Shown here in pieces: positions 1 to 9,415 of a DNA stretch of 64,000 nt (its first letter is position 1; each line of letters opens with the position of its first letter). A model generated the notes under the pieces. It made no database searches, had not been told where the DNA came from, and was given only the letters and a program-made list of their open reading frames with translations. Both the position numbers and the translations under genes were made by a program. This DNA comes from Burkholderiaceae bacterium (GTDB lineage: Bacteria > Pseudomonadota > Gammaproteobacteria > Burkholderiales > Burkholderiaceae_C). The stretch is from NCBI GenBank assembly GCA_004299095.1, contig SCQQ01000074.1, forward strand, positions 1 through 64,000, read 5' to 3'.

Positions 1-1
1 C

Positions 2-1327
2 GATGCCAGCTACAAGTTGGCCGATGAAGACGAGGACGAGACCACCGTCACGCGGCGCAGCAACGAACCCACGAACCGCCAACAGCCCGTGATCAAGGGC
101 GTGATTCGCGATACGCCCGTGCCCCAGGCAGCCGAGCCGGCGCAAGCGGCTCCCGCACCAGCGGTTGCCGTACCTGCTGTGGCACCGGTGGCCGCACCGG
201 TTCAGGCGCAAGCGCCCACCCCGGCCCCCGGGTTTGTCGGCTGGCTGAAGGGACTGTTCAGCGCCCCAACTCAGCCTGCCCAAAAACCGGCCGCAAGCAC
301 CCCAGCCGTAGAGCCGCAACCTCAACCCGCCTCGTCCAACCGGGCAAGCGGCAACAGCGGCAGCGGCCACAACCGCCGGCGCGGCGGGCGCTCCGGCGGC
401 CGTGGCGGCAACGGTGCGCGCGGGCGCAATGGCGATCGTCCCTTCAATGGCCAACCCCGGTCCGAAAACACTGCGCGTTCCTCGTCGCCGGACACAACGC
501 GCGATCGCGCGAATGCGGCCGAAGGCCCAGACACGCCGCGCACCGAAGGCCGGCCGGAGGCTGATGGTGGCAACGGAAATGGTCCGCGCCGCGACGCCAA
601 CCGCAGGCCGCGTGGCAATGGTCGACGCCCGAACCGGCGTGACGAAGGCGACTTCCGTGCTCGCGACGAGGCACCGGCACAACCCGGCGCCGATCAGCCC
701 GAAGGCATGCATGCCGCCGATGAAGGCCAGGAACGCAGCGCACGCGATGGGCGCAATGGCCACCGTGAACGGCGCCGCCGCAATCGCGACGACTACGCTC
801 GCCCCATCGAGCACGACGCTCCGATGAAGGAAGCGGATGTTGAACGCGAAGCCGAATCGGCGCCAACGCCGGAAACGCATGAAGGCCGCTCCTATTTCGA
901 CCGCAGTGCCGGTACTCCATCGCCCGCGCACGACGAGACGCGAGGCCCGCGAGCGGAATCCGCAGCTCCGGCACCGCGTACGCCGGAGAACGATACCGCC
1001 CGTCATCACACGGATACTCCGCCGGTGCGCTCGCCCGCCGCGGCACCCACCACGGTGGAAGCAGCCGAAACTGCGGCGCCTTACGTTTTGCCAGTGAGCA
1101 ACCTGGCGCAATTGGCCGATTCGGCCGGATTGCAATGGGTAGGCTCTGACGCCGACAAGGTGGCCGCTGCCCAGGCTGCCATTGCGGCCGAAGCGAACCC
1201 GATCCACGTGCCGCGCAAACCGCAAGCGGCGCCCGTGCTGGATGAAAGTGCGCTGATCCTGGTCGAAACCGCGAAGGACCTGGGCGCAGTCAAGCTGCCG
1301 TTCGAGCAAGGTAGCAGCGCGCATTGA
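2..1327 (+). CDS. rne: Ribonuclease E, C-terminal part (5' end outside window)
   Basis: The reading frame is open from the first bases, so only the last ~441 residues are present and the catalytic S1/DNase I-like half lies upstream. What remains is the disordered degradosome-scaffold half: Pro/Ala-rich linkers, a long Arg/Gly/Asn-rich RNA-binding tract (about bases 350-820), and a conserved-looking C-terminal block with the motif LILVETAKDL near base 1255. A short amphipathic stretch, GFVGWLKGLF at about bases 230-262, resembles the membrane-targeting helix of E. coli RNase E. RNase E starts mRNA decay and processes rRNA and tRNA. Identification comes from the overall C-terminal architecture and the terminal motif, because the catalytic domain cannot be seen. 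Confidence 0.85.
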   Translation, partial: DASYKLADEDEDETTVTRRSNEPTNRQQPVIKGVIRDTPVPQAAEPAQAAPAPAVAVPAVAPVAAPVQAQAPTPAPGFVGWLKGLFSAPTQPAQKPAASTPAVEPQPQPASSNRASGNSGSGHNRRRGGRSGGRGGNGARGRNGDRPFNGQPRSENTARSSSPDTTRDRANAAEGPDTPRTEGRPEADGGNGNGPRRDANRRPRGNGRRPNRRDEGDFRARDEAPAQPGADQPEGMHAADEGQERSARDGRNGHRERRRRNRDDYARPIEHDAPMKEADVEREAESAPTPETHEGRSYFDRSAGTPSPAHDETRGPRAESAAPAPRTPENDTARHHTDTPPVRSPAAAPTTVEAAETAAPYVLPVSNLAQLADSAGLQWVGSDADKVAAAQAAIAAEANPIHVPRKPQAAPVLDESALILVETAKDLGAVKLPFEQGSSAH

Positions 1328-1504
1328 CGGTGCCCGCGCAGCCCATGCGGTGCCACGGTTACCGCATGGCTGCACTCCAGCGGCTGAACCGGCCCGGCGC
1401 TCCCTGAAGCGAAGCCTGTCGTCCGCGCAGCCGCCCCGTTCCGGGCTGCCGCGGCGGGCGAAAGATCGCATTCCGCTTCGCGGCGTCACAGAAGAAGATG
1501 ACGG

Positions 1505-1531
1505 AAACGCCAGGGGTGCATCCCGGCGTTT
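1505..1531. terminator. Candidate bidirectional terminator between rne and hemX
   Basis: An inverted repeat with arms AAACGCC and GGCGTTT, extended inward by GGG/CCC with one bulged base, leaves a loop of about six or seven bases. It lies between the convergent 3' ends of rne and hemX, 177 bases after rne and 43 after hemX. The arms supply a short T-run on either strand (four T on the plus strand), so it could stop transcription from both sides. Nothing else of note is seen in the 246-base gap from 1328 to 1573. Confidence 0.5.
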
Positions 1532-1573
1532 TCGAGGCTGCAGCTCTCCTCCACGGTGCCCGGCAGCGTGCGC

Positions 1574-2623
1574 TCAATCGTTGCCGGTCGACTCCAGCTT
1601 CCTGAGCGCCGCCAAGGTGTCGCTCACATCCGGCCAATCGGGCGCGCGCACCAGGTCTTGCGATTCGGACAGCGTTTTGACCACCGCCTGCGTGCGCGGC
1701 GAAGTCGGGTCAAACCAGTTTTGCACCAGCACCAGAGCAGCTTCCAGATCGGTCCTGGACGAGGCGTATTGGCGTGCCAGCAGGCCCAGGCGCGCGCCTT
1801 CCAGCCGAAGACGCAGGTTTTGCCGGATCAGCATGACTTGATCCGGCCGCAAGGCTTGAAGATCGACGACATTGCCGGAGCAGCGCACGATACGGCAAAA
1901 CCCGTTCGAAATCGACCGGCGCACGCGCGCCCACCAAGATGCGTTCGCAGGCGCAGCCGGCTGCTCTGGCGGCGAAGTGCCAGCCCCCCCCCGCGCTTTG
2001 CCCAGCGGCAACGTATCCACCTCGCGCTGCACTTGGTCGATCCGGACGAGCAGCCCCGCCGTGTCCGGAAAGCGGGCGTGCTGAATGCGCTCGAGATCGC
2101 GCGCGACGGCCTGCGACACCGGCGCGAGCCGCGGATCAACCCCTTGGCTCAAGCGCGCTTCTGCCGTATGCAACGCGGCCAGCAGGGGTCGGGGGCTGCC
2201 CGTCAGTTGCGCCTGATCCTGTGCAAAACGCAATGCGGCTTCGAGTTCCACCACGACGTTCTCGTCGCGCGCACGCACTACCGACTGCACCAGCGTTTCC
2301 ATCTTGTCGCGATACGCCATCAAATCGCCCACCCGACCTTCGAGGGCAGCCACTTTCGCGCTGGTACTTTGCACCTGCTCGTCGGCGTGCCGCGCCAGCG
2401 TGCGCGCCTCGACCGAGGTCTTCATGGCATCGGCCGTCTGGCGGGCCAACTGCTCCTGCAGGTTGCCAACGCGCTGCGACAGCGTCACCGCCATGAACAG
2501 CGCAACGAGCGCCAGCGCCCAAGCGAACCCCAAGCCCCACCATGCGCCACGCGACAAGCGCGCTGCAGAGTGGACCACGGTCGCGTCGGACACCGGCTGC
2601 TCGGGCGCAGCAGGCTGGATCAC
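1574..2623 (-). CDS. hemX: HemX, membrane-anchored uroporphyrinogen-III methyltransferase-like protein
   Basis: Predicted 349 residues from a GTG at 2623 whose last bases overlap the hemD stop (GTGA), indicating translational coupling. One membrane segment (WWGLGFAWALALVALFMAV, about residues 27-45) is followed by a long coiled-coil-like helical region with heptad-type Leu/Val/Ala spacing, the HemX architecture. HemX is encoded after hemCD in many proteobacteria; its biochemical role in heme synthesis is not settled. The usual downstream partner hemY is absent: the next gene is the convergent rne. The frame can be extended 26 codons upstream, but this would overlap hemD in another frame and is unlikely. 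Confidence 0.8.
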   Translation of the reverse strand: MIQPAAPEQPVSDATVVHSAARLSRGAWWGLGFAWALALVALFMAVTLSQRVGNLQEQLARQTADAMKTSVEARTLARHADEQVQSTSAKVAALEGRVGDLMAYRDKMETLVQSVVRARDENVVVELEAALRFAQDQAQLTGSPRPLLAALHTAEARLSQGVDPRLAPVSQAVARDLERIQHARFPDTAGLLVRIDQVQREVDTLPLGKARGGAGTSPPEQPAAPANASWWARVRRSISNGFCRIVRCSGNVVDLQALRPDQVMLIRQNLRLRLEGARLGLLARQYASSRTDLEAALVLVQNWFDPTSPRTQAVVKTLSESQDLVRAPDWPDVSDTLAALRKLESTGND

Positions 2624-3411
2624 GCCAATGCCTCCGCGGTGGCGATCACGTCGGCCAAAGCCGGCCGCGCCTCGCCCACCACCCGGAAGCCCAGCTTGCA
2701 CGCCGCATCGCCAATGCGCTCATGGGTCACGATGGCGCGTGCGCGCGACCAGCGCTGCTGCGGCGCCAGTGCGCTCAAGTGCGCGATCGCCTCGGCGCTG
2801 CTGAACAGCCAGACACTGTTGTCTTCGCAAGCCGTCACCAGCAGGGAACGCTGGGCTGCAGTCAGTTCCGGCGCGCGGCGGCGGTAGGCCACCACCTGCT
2901 CGACCGCGCCACCGGCCGCCTCGATCTGCTCAGCCAACCAGTTGCGGCCGGCCACGCGCCCCGCCGCGTCGCCACCGCGGACGATCAGCACCCGCGTTCC
3001 GGGTTGCACTTGCGATGCGGCCTGTGCCCAGAGGGATTCGGATTCAAACTGGTGCGCTGTCTTCACCGGACTGTCGATGCGCGCCTCGGGCCAACCAGCA
3101 CGGATCAGCGCGGCGCGCGTACCGCTTCCCGGCGCCCACGCGCGCGTTGCTGCGCCGGCACCACGCGCTGACACAGCGTCCGGCGCAGCCCCGAAAAAGC
3201 AACGCACAGCGTTGCCGCTCACGAACATGACAACCGGCCATTCAGCCAGATGGTCGCGCGCCTGGCGCAAGGCGCCCCGCATGGGTTCGGGCACGATCTC
3301 GATCAGCGGCATGCTGCACGCGTCCATTCCATGCGCACGCAACGCATCGACCCACGACGCAGCCGTGAGCGCCGGACGGGTCACGATGAAACGCGGCGCC
3401 ATGCCATTCAC
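2620..3411 (-). CDS. hemD: Uroporphyrinogen-III synthase
   Basis: Cyclises hydroxymethylbilane to uroporphyrinogen III in the tetrapyrrole pathway, in the cytosol. About 263 residues, with the two-domain HemD pattern: N-terminal VTRP and later segments such as [12 protein letters not shown] and [12 protein letters not shown]. Two starts are possible: GTG at 3411, overlapping the hemC stop as GTGA, and ATG at 3402, three codons inside. I chose the GTG because the same GTGA coupling is used at the hemD-hemX junction. HemD sequences are poorly conserved, but position between hemC and hemX supports the call. Confidence 0.88.
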   Translation of the reverse strand: MNGMAPRFIVTRPALTAASWVDALRAHGMDACSMPLIEIVPEPMRGALRQARDHLAEWPVVMFVSGNAVRCFFGAAPDAVSARGAGAATRAWAPGSGTRAALIRAGWPEARIDSPVKTAHQFESESLWAQAASQVQPGTRVLIVRGGDAAGRVAGRNWLAEQIEAAGGAVEQVVAYRRRAPELTAAQRSLLVTACEDNSVWLFSSAEAIAHLSALAPQQRWSRARAIVTHERIGDAACKLGFRVVGEARPALADVIATAEALA

Positions 3412-4331
3412 TCGTGCGCGCCGCGGGCACGCAAAAGGCCGGCCACCTGCTGACCCAGGGCCTGCGCTGCGGCCACGTCGCGCACTGCCGCTGCGCCTTC
3501 GGCCATAACCAATTCGGCCGATCCGTCGACCTCGCCCCAGGCCGCGTGCACTTGCATGTGATCGCCATCCAGCGTGGCATGCGCGGCCAACGGCATGGAG
3601 CAACTGCCGCCCATGGCGCGGCTCACGGCGCGCTCGGCCGCGGTGGTGAGGGTGGTCTCGCGGTCCGCCAGGGGCGCGAGCAATTCCACCAGATCGCGGC
3701 GTTCGGAGCGAATCTCGATGCCGAGCGCACCCTGCCCCGCTGCTGGAATCATGTCGCTCGGATCGAAGACCTTGCGAATGCGCGCGCCAAGCCCGAGCCG
3801 CGTGAGTCCGGCTGCGGCCAGTACGATGCCGGCGTACCGACCCTCGTCCAGTTTGCGCAGCCGGGTGTCCAGGTTGCCACGCAACGGTGCGATGCTCACA
3901 TCCACCCGCTGCAAACGCCGCAACAAGGCGCGCAGCAACACGGTGCGGCGCAAGCTGGACGTGCCGATCACCGCGCCGTGCGGCAGGGCCTCTAGGCCGG
4001 CAAAGCGCGGCGACACCCAGGCATCGCGTGCGTCCGCCCGCACTGGAATGCAAGCCACGTCGAATTCCGGCAACACGTCCATCGGAACATCCTTGAGCGA
4101 ATGCACCGCCAGGTCGGCGCGGCCATCGGCCAGCGCTTTTTCCAGCTCCTTGACGAACAAGCCCTTGCCGCCCACTTTGCTGAGCGAGCGGTCGAGAATC
4201 TGATCGCCACGGGTGGTCATGCCGAGCAGCTCGACGCGCGCGCCGCGTGCCTCCAGGAGGTGCTGGACGTGCTGGGCCTGCCAAAGCGCGAGACGGCTCT
4301 CGCGGGTGGCAATCGTGATGTGTGCCGACAT
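3408..4331 (-). CDS. hemC: Porphobilinogen deaminase (hydroxymethylbilane synthase)
   Basis: Polymerises four porphobilinogen molecules into hydroxymethylbilane. The 307-residue length is normal. Visible signatures are the N-terminal [19 protein letters not shown] in the active-site region, the [14 protein letters not shown] motif, and GGSCSMPL, where Cys244 should carry the dipyrromethane cofactor. It is the first gene of a hemC-hemD-hemX run with overlapping junctions. It begins 29 bases downstream of the AlgR-type regulator gene on the same strand, so it may also be transcribed from the promoter of the two-component pair. Confidence 0.97.
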   Translation of the reverse strand: MSAHITIATRESRLALWQAQHVQHLLEARGARVELLGMTTRGDQILDRSLSKVGGKGLFVKELEKALADGRADLAVHSLKDVPMDVLPEFDVACIPVRADARDAWVSPRFAGLEALPHGAVIGTSSLRRTVLLRALLRRLQRVDVSIAPLRGNLDTRLRKLDEGRYAGIVLAAAGLTRLGLGARIRKVFDPSDMIPAAGQGALGIEIRSERRDLVELLAPLADRETTLTTAAERAVSRAMGGSCSMPLAAHATLDGDHMQVHAAWGEVDGSAELVMAEGAAAVRDVAAAQALGQQVAGLLRARGAHE

Positions 4332-4360
4332 GGCGCCAATCCTACCCGCAACACGCCGGG

Positions 4361-5113
4361 CTATTCAGGCGAATGACCGAGCGTCGCGCGCACCGCTGCC
4401 ACCTGGCGTCGCGAAACACTGAACGCTTCATCGACGCCGCTCAGGCGCACCACCCAACACTCGTTGCCATCGTTATCGATCCGCCGTTGCAGGGCCCGAA
4501 TGGCGCGCTTGACGACCAGGGTATTGCGGTGCACACGCAGGAAGTAGTCCGGGTAATCCGCTTCCAACTGGTTCAGGCTGCCATCGAGCACGTAGCTCTC
4601 ATGCGCGGTGCCCACGGTCACGTATTTGAGTTCGGCCTTCAGATACAGCACCTCGGACAGCGGCACACGCTTGACCAACCCCGAGGCGGTGATCAGCAGC
4701 GAGTCGCCCGTGCCCGCATCGGCCTTCGGGCTGCGCGCCCGGATCAGGCGCCATGCTTTTTCCAGCGCCGCCTGCAGGCGCTCCCGTCGCACCGGTTTGG
4801 TCAAATAATCGGCGGCGTCCAGCTCGAAGGCTCGCAATGCGTGCTCGGCGTGGGCCGTCACAAAAACGACCACCGGTGCATTCGGTCGCGTTTGCAAGCG
4901 CTCCGCCACGCTCATGCCGCCCACACTTGGCATGGCGATGTCGAGCAACAGCACGTCGAACGGCGCACGGCCGATCTGTGCCAGCACCTCGGCACCATCG
5001 GCCGCTTCGCCCAGCGTGAGCGCCTCGGGATTGCGGCACGCCGCCAGCAGGCGTCGCATACGGGCACGCGCGAGCGGCTCATCGTCGGCCACCAGAACGC
5101 GCAGCGCCGTCAT
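4361..5113 (-). CDS. LytTR-family (AlgR-type) response regulator
   Basis: 250 residues. An N-terminal receiver domain carries the acidic pair at D10/D11, the phospho-acceptor D58 in LLLDIAMP, and K106 in YLTKP. A C-terminal LytTR DNA-binding domain spans about residues 145-245, with the typical [11 protein letters not shown] and [10 protein letters not shown] segments. The start ATG overlaps the stop of the upstream kinase gene (ATGA), so the two are co-translated partners. Regulators of this kind beside hemC resemble AlgR of Pseudomonas, also linked to hemC, but the target genes here cannot be read from sequence. Confidence 0.93.
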   Translation of the reverse strand: MTALRVLVADDEPLARARMRRLLAACRNPEALTLGEAADGAEVLAQIGRAPFDVLLLDIAMPSVGGMSVAERLQTRPNAPVVVFVTAHAEHALRAFELDAADYLTKPVRRERLQAALEKAWRLIRARSPKADAGTGDSLLITASGLVKRVPLSEVLYLKAELKYVTVGTAHESYVLDGSLNQLEADYPDYFLRVHRNTLVVKRAIRALQRRIDNDGNECWVVRLSGVDEAFSVSRRQVAAVRATLGHSPE

Positions 5114-6150
5114 TTGACGGGGTCCGGAAGCGGGACCTCGATGCACGCGCGGTAGATACCGCCGCGCAGGCCGGATCTGAAGCCCCCTTCGACATCGTGC
5201 AGCAGGCGCACGCGATCGCGCACGTTGGCCGTCGCCATGCCTTGGCCGGCGGGCCCTGGTCCCGCTGGACAACTGTTGGTGACTTCGACCGACGCCATGC
5301 GCCCGCGCACCCAGGTGTGAATGGCCAGATCCGCGCCATCGGCGCTGGGCTCGACCCCATGCCGAATGGCGTTCTCCACCAGCGGCTGCAACACCAGCGA
5401 TGGAACGTGCGCGTCCCCGGCGCGATCGTCCAGTTGCCAGCGCACGCGCAGCCGGCCGCCGAAGCGCAATTGCTCGATTTCCAGGTACTGGCGCGCCAGA
5501 GCGATTTCCTGAGCCAGGGTGGATTGCTCGCGCGGATCCGTGAGCGCGCCGCGGAACAGGTCGGACAGATCTTCCAGCACGCGTTCGGCCCGATCGGGCT
5601 CTTCACGCACCAGCGCAATCGCCGTGTTCAAGGTGTTGAACAGGAAATGGGGGTGAATGCGAGATTGAAGTTCGGCCAGGCGCGCCACGGTCGTGGCCGG
5701 CGCGCGCCCGCGAACGCGCCAGATCAAACCGGCAACCAGCCCGGCGGCGAGCAGGGTGCCGGTCGCCGCGCCTGCGAGCCAATGGACCGTGGCCTCCGGC
5801 ATCACCATCATGAGCGCGGCACAGGCGAACAAGCCGGCGAGCGCGCCCAGCGCCATGCCAGCCGCCACCTGCACGGACCACGACAGGCGGCCCATCAGGG
5901 ACTTCAAGCTGCAGCCCACCACCAGCCAAAGCAGCGTGGCCGGCAAGGCACCGCCAGTGACGAACGCAAAACGCGCCAGCCAACCGGCGAAGTGATCGGA
6001 CACGTACATGAGCCCCACCCCCAGGACGCCCAGCACGTACAGCACGGCGCGCAGCACCACGCCGACCCGGCACGCGTCGAACACCAGCACCGGACGCACC
6101 GCATCCGCCGCCGGATGGCCGTCGCCCGATAAAATTTGCCTCTCCTGCAT
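5110..6150 (-). CDS. LytS/AlgZ-type membrane sensor histidine kinase
   Basis: 346 residues from ATG 6150, chosen because GAGGGGG lies just upstream; the open frame extends 23 codons further. About four hydrophobic segments (about residues 31-50, 60-81, 93-117 and 124-144) form a membrane domain without an obvious periplasmic sensor. Then come the H-box IHPHFLFNTLNT (H166/H168), an N-box PLVENAIRHGVEP, and a late G-box-like GQGMATANVRDR. This is the short HPK8-type kinase architecture that pairs with LytTR regulators, such as the one encoded immediately downstream with a 4-base overlap. The signal is unknown. It diverges from argH across 98 bases that must hold both promoters. Confidence 0.92.
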   Translation of the reverse strand: MQERQILSGDGHPAADAVRPVLVFDACRVGVVLRAVLYVLGVLGVGLMYVSDHFAGWLARFAFVTGGALPATLLWLVVGCSLKSLMGRLSWSVQVAAGMALGALAGLFACAALMMVMPEATVHWLAGAATGTLLAAGLVAGLIWRVRGRAPATTVARLAELQSRIHPHFLFNTLNTAIALVREEPDRAERVLEDLSDLFRGALTDPREQSTLAQEIALARQYLEIEQLRFGGRLRVRWQLDDRAGDAHVPSLVLQPLVENAIRHGVEPSADGADLAIHTWVRGRMASVEVTNSCPAGPGPAGQGMATANVRDRVRLLHDVEGGFRSGLRGGIYRACIEVPLPDPVK

Positions 6151-6248
6151 GACCCCCTCTTGAGACCCGACCGCCGGACACGCCCGGGCGCCGCAAGCGC
6201 CGGGCTCACCGGTCATCACAGGTCCGGCCGCGTTTCAGTTCTACTCTT

Positions 6249-7694
6249 ATGTCCGCCAACCAACTCGACAACAAATCCCACGCCTGGTCCGCACTGTTTT
6301 CCGAACCGATGAGCGAGCTGGTGCAGCGCTATACCGCAAGCGTTTCGTTCGACCGCCGCCTGGCCGCGGTGGATATCGAAGGCAGCCTGGCGCACGCCGA
6401 AATGCTCGCGGCGCAGGGGATTATTTCAGAACCGGACGCCGAGGCCATCGAACGCGGGTTGAAGCAAATCAGCCAAGAAATCGAGCGCGGCGCCTTTGAA
6501 TGGCAATTGGTGCTGGAAGACGTGCATCTCAACATCGAGGCTCGCTTGACGCAACTGATCGGCGATGCCGGCAAGCGCCTGCACACTGGGCGCAGCCGCA
6601 ACGACCAGGTTGCTACCGACATCCGCCTCTGGCTGCGCGGCGAAATCGACGGCATTTCGACGCTGCTGCGCGAACTGCAACGGGCGCTGGTCGACGTGGC
6701 GGCGCAGCACGTCGAAACGGTGATGCCTGGTTTCACCCACCTGCAAGTGGCGCAACCGGTGAGCTTTGCGCACCACCTGCTCGCTTATGTGGAAATGTTT
6801 GCGCGCGATGACGCGCGCCTGGCCGACGTGCGTCAGCGCGTGAACCAACTGCCGCTCGGCAGCGCGGCGCTGGCCGGCACCACCTATCCGCTGGATCGGG
6901 AGCACGTGGCGCGCACGCTGCACATGGACGGGGTCTGCCAGAACAGCCTGGACGGCGTGAGCGACCGGGATTTCGCCATCGAGTTCTGCGCGGCCGCCAG
7001 CCTCATCATGGTGCACGTCTCGCGCTTGGCCGAAGAGCTGGTGCTGTGGATGAACCAGAACTTCGCTTTCATCCGCATTGCCGACCGCTTCACCACCGGC
7101 TCGTCCATCATGCCGCAGAAGAAAAACCCCGACGTGCCCGAACTGGCGCGCGGCAAGACCGGGCGCGTGGTCGGCCACCTGATGGGCCTGATCATGCTCA
7201 TGAAAGGCCAGCCGCTCGCCTACAACAAGGACAACCAGGAAGACAAGGAGCCGCTCTTCGACACCGTGGACACGGTGCGCGACACGCTGCGTATCTTCGC
7301 GGAAATGATCGGTGGCCAGTTGAACCCGGCCACGGGCGACCGGGAAGGCGGCATCCGCGTCAACGCCGACGCCATGCAGGCCGCGGCGCAAAAAGGCTAT
7401 GCGACCGCGACCGACCTGGCCGACTACCTGGTGAAAAAAGGCCTGCCGTTCCGCGATGCGCACGAAACCGTGGCGCGCGCCGTCAAGACCGCCCAAGAGC
7501 GCGGTTGCGACCTGTCGGAATTGCCGCTGGACGTGCTGCAGGGTTTTCACGCCGCGATCGAGCGCGATGTCTATGACGTGCTCAGCCTGCACGGCAGCCT
7601 GAACGCGCGCAACACCCTGGGCGGCACGGCGCCCGCCCAAGTCAAAAAGCAGATTGCGCGGCACCGCGCACGTCTGGCGTCGGCCGGTCACTGA
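6249..7694 (+). CDS. argH: Argininosuccinate lyase
   Basis: Splits argininosuccinate into arginine and fumarate, the last step of arginine synthesis. The 481 residues begin with [20 protein letters not shown], followed by [13 protein letters not shown] and the fumarase/aspartase-superfamily signature [12 protein letters not shown] (residues 284-295), which contains the mobile-loop serines 285/286 and the Lys-Lys pair. Length and motifs are normal. It stands alone on the plus strand, divergent from the LytS-type kinase and convergent with pncA (17 bases apart). Confidence 0.98.
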   Translation: MSANQLDNKSHAWSALFSEPMSELVQRYTASVSFDRRLAAVDIEGSLAHAEMLAAQGIISEPDAEAIERGLKQISQEIERGAFEWQLVLEDVHLNIEARLTQLIGDAGKRLHTGRSRNDQVATDIRLWLRGEIDGISTLLRELQRALVDVAAQHVETVMPGFTHLQVAQPVSFAHHLLAYVEMFARDDARLADVRQRVNQLPLGSAALAGTTYPLDREHVARTLHMDGVCQNSLDGVSDRDFAIEFCAAASLIMVHVSRLAEELVLWMNQNFAFIRIADRFTTGSSIMPQKKNPDVPELARGKTGRVVGHLMGLIMLMKGQPLAYNKDNQEDKEPLFDTVDTVRDTLRIFAEMIGGQLNPATGDREGGIRVNADAMQAAAQKGYATATDLADYLVKKGLPFRDAHETVARAVKTAQERGCDLSELPLDVLQGFHAAIERDVYDVLSLHGSLNARNTLGGTAPAQVKKQIARHRARLASAGH

Positions 7695-7711
7695 ACGGCT
7701 TGCGCCGCAGC

Positions 7712-8329
7712 TCAGATCCGGTCGGATCGGATGCGGCGCACGCCGGCGGCCGCCATGTCGGCCCAGGCACGCGCGAGCGATCCGCCCCCGTCGATGGCAC
7801 GGCAGGCGTCTTCGATCACCGTGACCTCGAAGCCGGCGGCGCGTGCATCCAGCGCGCTCCACGCCACGCAGAAATCGGTCGCCAACCCGCAAACGTAAAG
7901 CGCATCGATGCCGCGAGCGCGCAAGTACGCCGCAAGCCCGGTGGTCGTGCGACGATCCGCTTCCATAAACGCCGAATAGCTGTCGACCTCCGGGTGGAAG
8001 CCCTTGCGAATGATCAGTTGCGCCTGCGGGACGCACAAGTCGGCGTGCAACTCGGCATCGTGCGTGCCCTGCACGCAATGCACCGGCCACAGCACCTGTT
8101 CGCCATAAGGCAGCGTGAGGGTTTCGTACGGCCTGCGCCCCGGGTGGTTGGCGGCAAACGAAACGTGATCGCGCGGGTGCCAGTCCTGTGTCAGCACGAC
8201 GTTGGCAAAGCGCGACGCGACGCGGTTGATGACCGGCACGATGGCATCGCCATCCGCCACGGCCAGGTTGCCACCGGGCATGAAGCCAACCTGGGCGTCG
8301 ACGACGAGAAGTGCGGTGTTGCCATTCAT
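7712..8329 (-). CDS. pncA: Nicotinamidase (pyrazinamidase)
   Basis: Deamidates nicotinamide to nicotinate for NAD salvage. 205 residues from ATG 8329. The isochorismatase-fold catalytic triad is complete: D11 (VVDAQVGF), K109 (IIRKGFHP) and C154 (CGLATDFCVAWSA). Metal ligands D49, H51 and H84 (TQDWHP, PVHCVQ) are also present. The open frame continues upstream of this ATG into the kinase-like gene region, but homology begins here. It lies 43 bases downstream of the kinase-like gene on the same strand; a functional link between the two is not evident. Confidence 0.96.
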   Translation of the reverse strand: MNGNTALLVVDAQVGFMPGGNLAVADGDAIVPVINRVASRFANVVLTQDWHPRDHVSFAANHPGRRPYETLTLPYGEQVLWPVHCVQGTHDAELHADLCVPQAQLIIRKGFHPEVDSYSAFMEADRRTTTGLAAYLRARGIDALYVCGLATDFCVAWSALDARAAGFEVTVIEDACRAIDGGGSLARAWADMAAAGVRRIRSDRI

Positions 8330-8372
8330 GCCGCCATTGTGGGGCGTGGCGCCATGCCACGGGATTGACCGG

Positions 8373-9194
8373 TCAAACGGCCACGGCGTCCTGCCGATGG
8401 CGCCCAACCCACCGGTGCGCGGCCGCGGCCACGGCCTGGACGGCAATGGTGTCACGCCCGAAAATACGGCTTTCGGGCAGTATCCGCAGCCAGCCCAGGC
8501 GCTTGCAGGCCAGCGCGAACAAGGCGCGCACCTCCGCGCGCTCGGTGGCCATCAGGCGATCCAGCACGGCATCCACCTGCTCGCGCGGCGCGTGCAAGTC
8601 CCACAACGTGCTTTGCAAATAAATCAGCCAATCGTGCACCTGCGCTTCAGGCAGGCTCATGATTTCGAGCGGATCGTCTTCGAAGTCGATCAACCCGGCG
8701 ATCACGGGCGGATCGGGTTCGGCATGGACGATGATGTTGCGGCCGAAACACTGACTCAGGTACTGGCCGGCCGCATGCACGCCAACCAGGGCTTCGGCCG
8801 CGTCGCGCCAGAGTGCGAACGCGTGCGGATGGCGGCGGTGCAGCACCTCGGCCAGGTGGTCGCCCCCGAGCCACGTCATGACGAAGAAATCCGTCGCCAC
8901 GTGCAGCACTTTCGGCACCGGAATGCCGGCCGCGCGCAGCGCACGCAACCGGCGGATTTCGATTTCCTGCGAACGCGCACCACCGTGCACGATGGGCGCG
9001 CGCAGGAACGGCACGCGGACCAGTCGCGCGAGCCACGCCAGAACGCGCTGCGGCGCCGGGCTGCGCGTGGGGCGGTGTCCCTTGGCAATCACGCGGCCGA
9101 GGGACGTCTCGAAGACCTCGACGCGATCGCGGCGCCATCCGGCGGAAGTATGGATGCGGCGCAGTTCGGATTCGGTCAACGCCGGCGCGCTCAT
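8373..9194 (-). CDS. Protein-kinase-fold protein (RIO/BUD32-like), atypical catalytic loop
   Basis: About 273 residues from ATG 9194; the frame stays open to 9392 but the added segment is low-complexity. A kinase-like outline is visible: VIAKGH (K38) as the ATP-binding lysine, EIEIRRLRAL around residues 77-86 as the helix-C glutamate region, a hinge-like FFVMTWLGGDHL, and LIDFEDDP (D170) in the DFG position. The catalytic loop reads HAAGQYLSQCFGRNI (about residues 140-154): the conserved Asn is present (N153) but the catalytic Asp is replaced. It could be a pseudokinase or a small-molecule kinase of the lipopolysaccharide-kinase type. Substrate is unknown. Confidence 0.6.
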   Translation of the reverse strand: MSAPALTESELRRIHTSAGWRRDRVEVFETSLGRVIAKGHRPTRSPAPQRVLAWLARLVRVPFLRAPIVHGGARSQEIEIRRLRALRAAGIPVPKVLHVATDFFVMTWLGGDHLAEVLHRRHPHAFALWRDAAEALVGVHAAGQYLSQCFGRNIIVHAEPDPPVIAGLIDFEDDPLEIMSLPEAQVHDWLIYLQSTLWDLHAPREQVDAVLDRLMATERAEVRALFALACKRLGWLRILPESRIFGRDTIAVQAVAAAAHRWVGRHRQDAVAV

Positions 9195-9415
9195 CGGGCC
9201 ACCGGCGATAGCAGGCGTTGGCGCTTCGGAAGGTGCGGCGTCGCGCTTCGACTGCGCAGGGACGTGGGTGTCGCCGAACAACTGATCCGAGGCGCCCTCG
9301 CACCCCCATGCGTCCACACGCAAACCTCCGTCATCGTTGCACGCGTTTTCATTGTTGGCCACGTTCTTCAGAATGCGCCGATGATCGCACACTGGCGTCC
9401 GTGGGAGATTCCGCG

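Noticed and set aside
1556-2887. 443-codon plus-strand frame
   Set aside because: It is antisense to hemX and hemD, has no motif, and is compositionally an Arg/Gln/His-rich shadow.
2620-4284. 554-codon frame suggesting a longer hemD
   Set aside because: The N-terminal half overlaps hemC in another frame and is Arg/Ala-rich. True HemD homology starts at 3411 or 3402.
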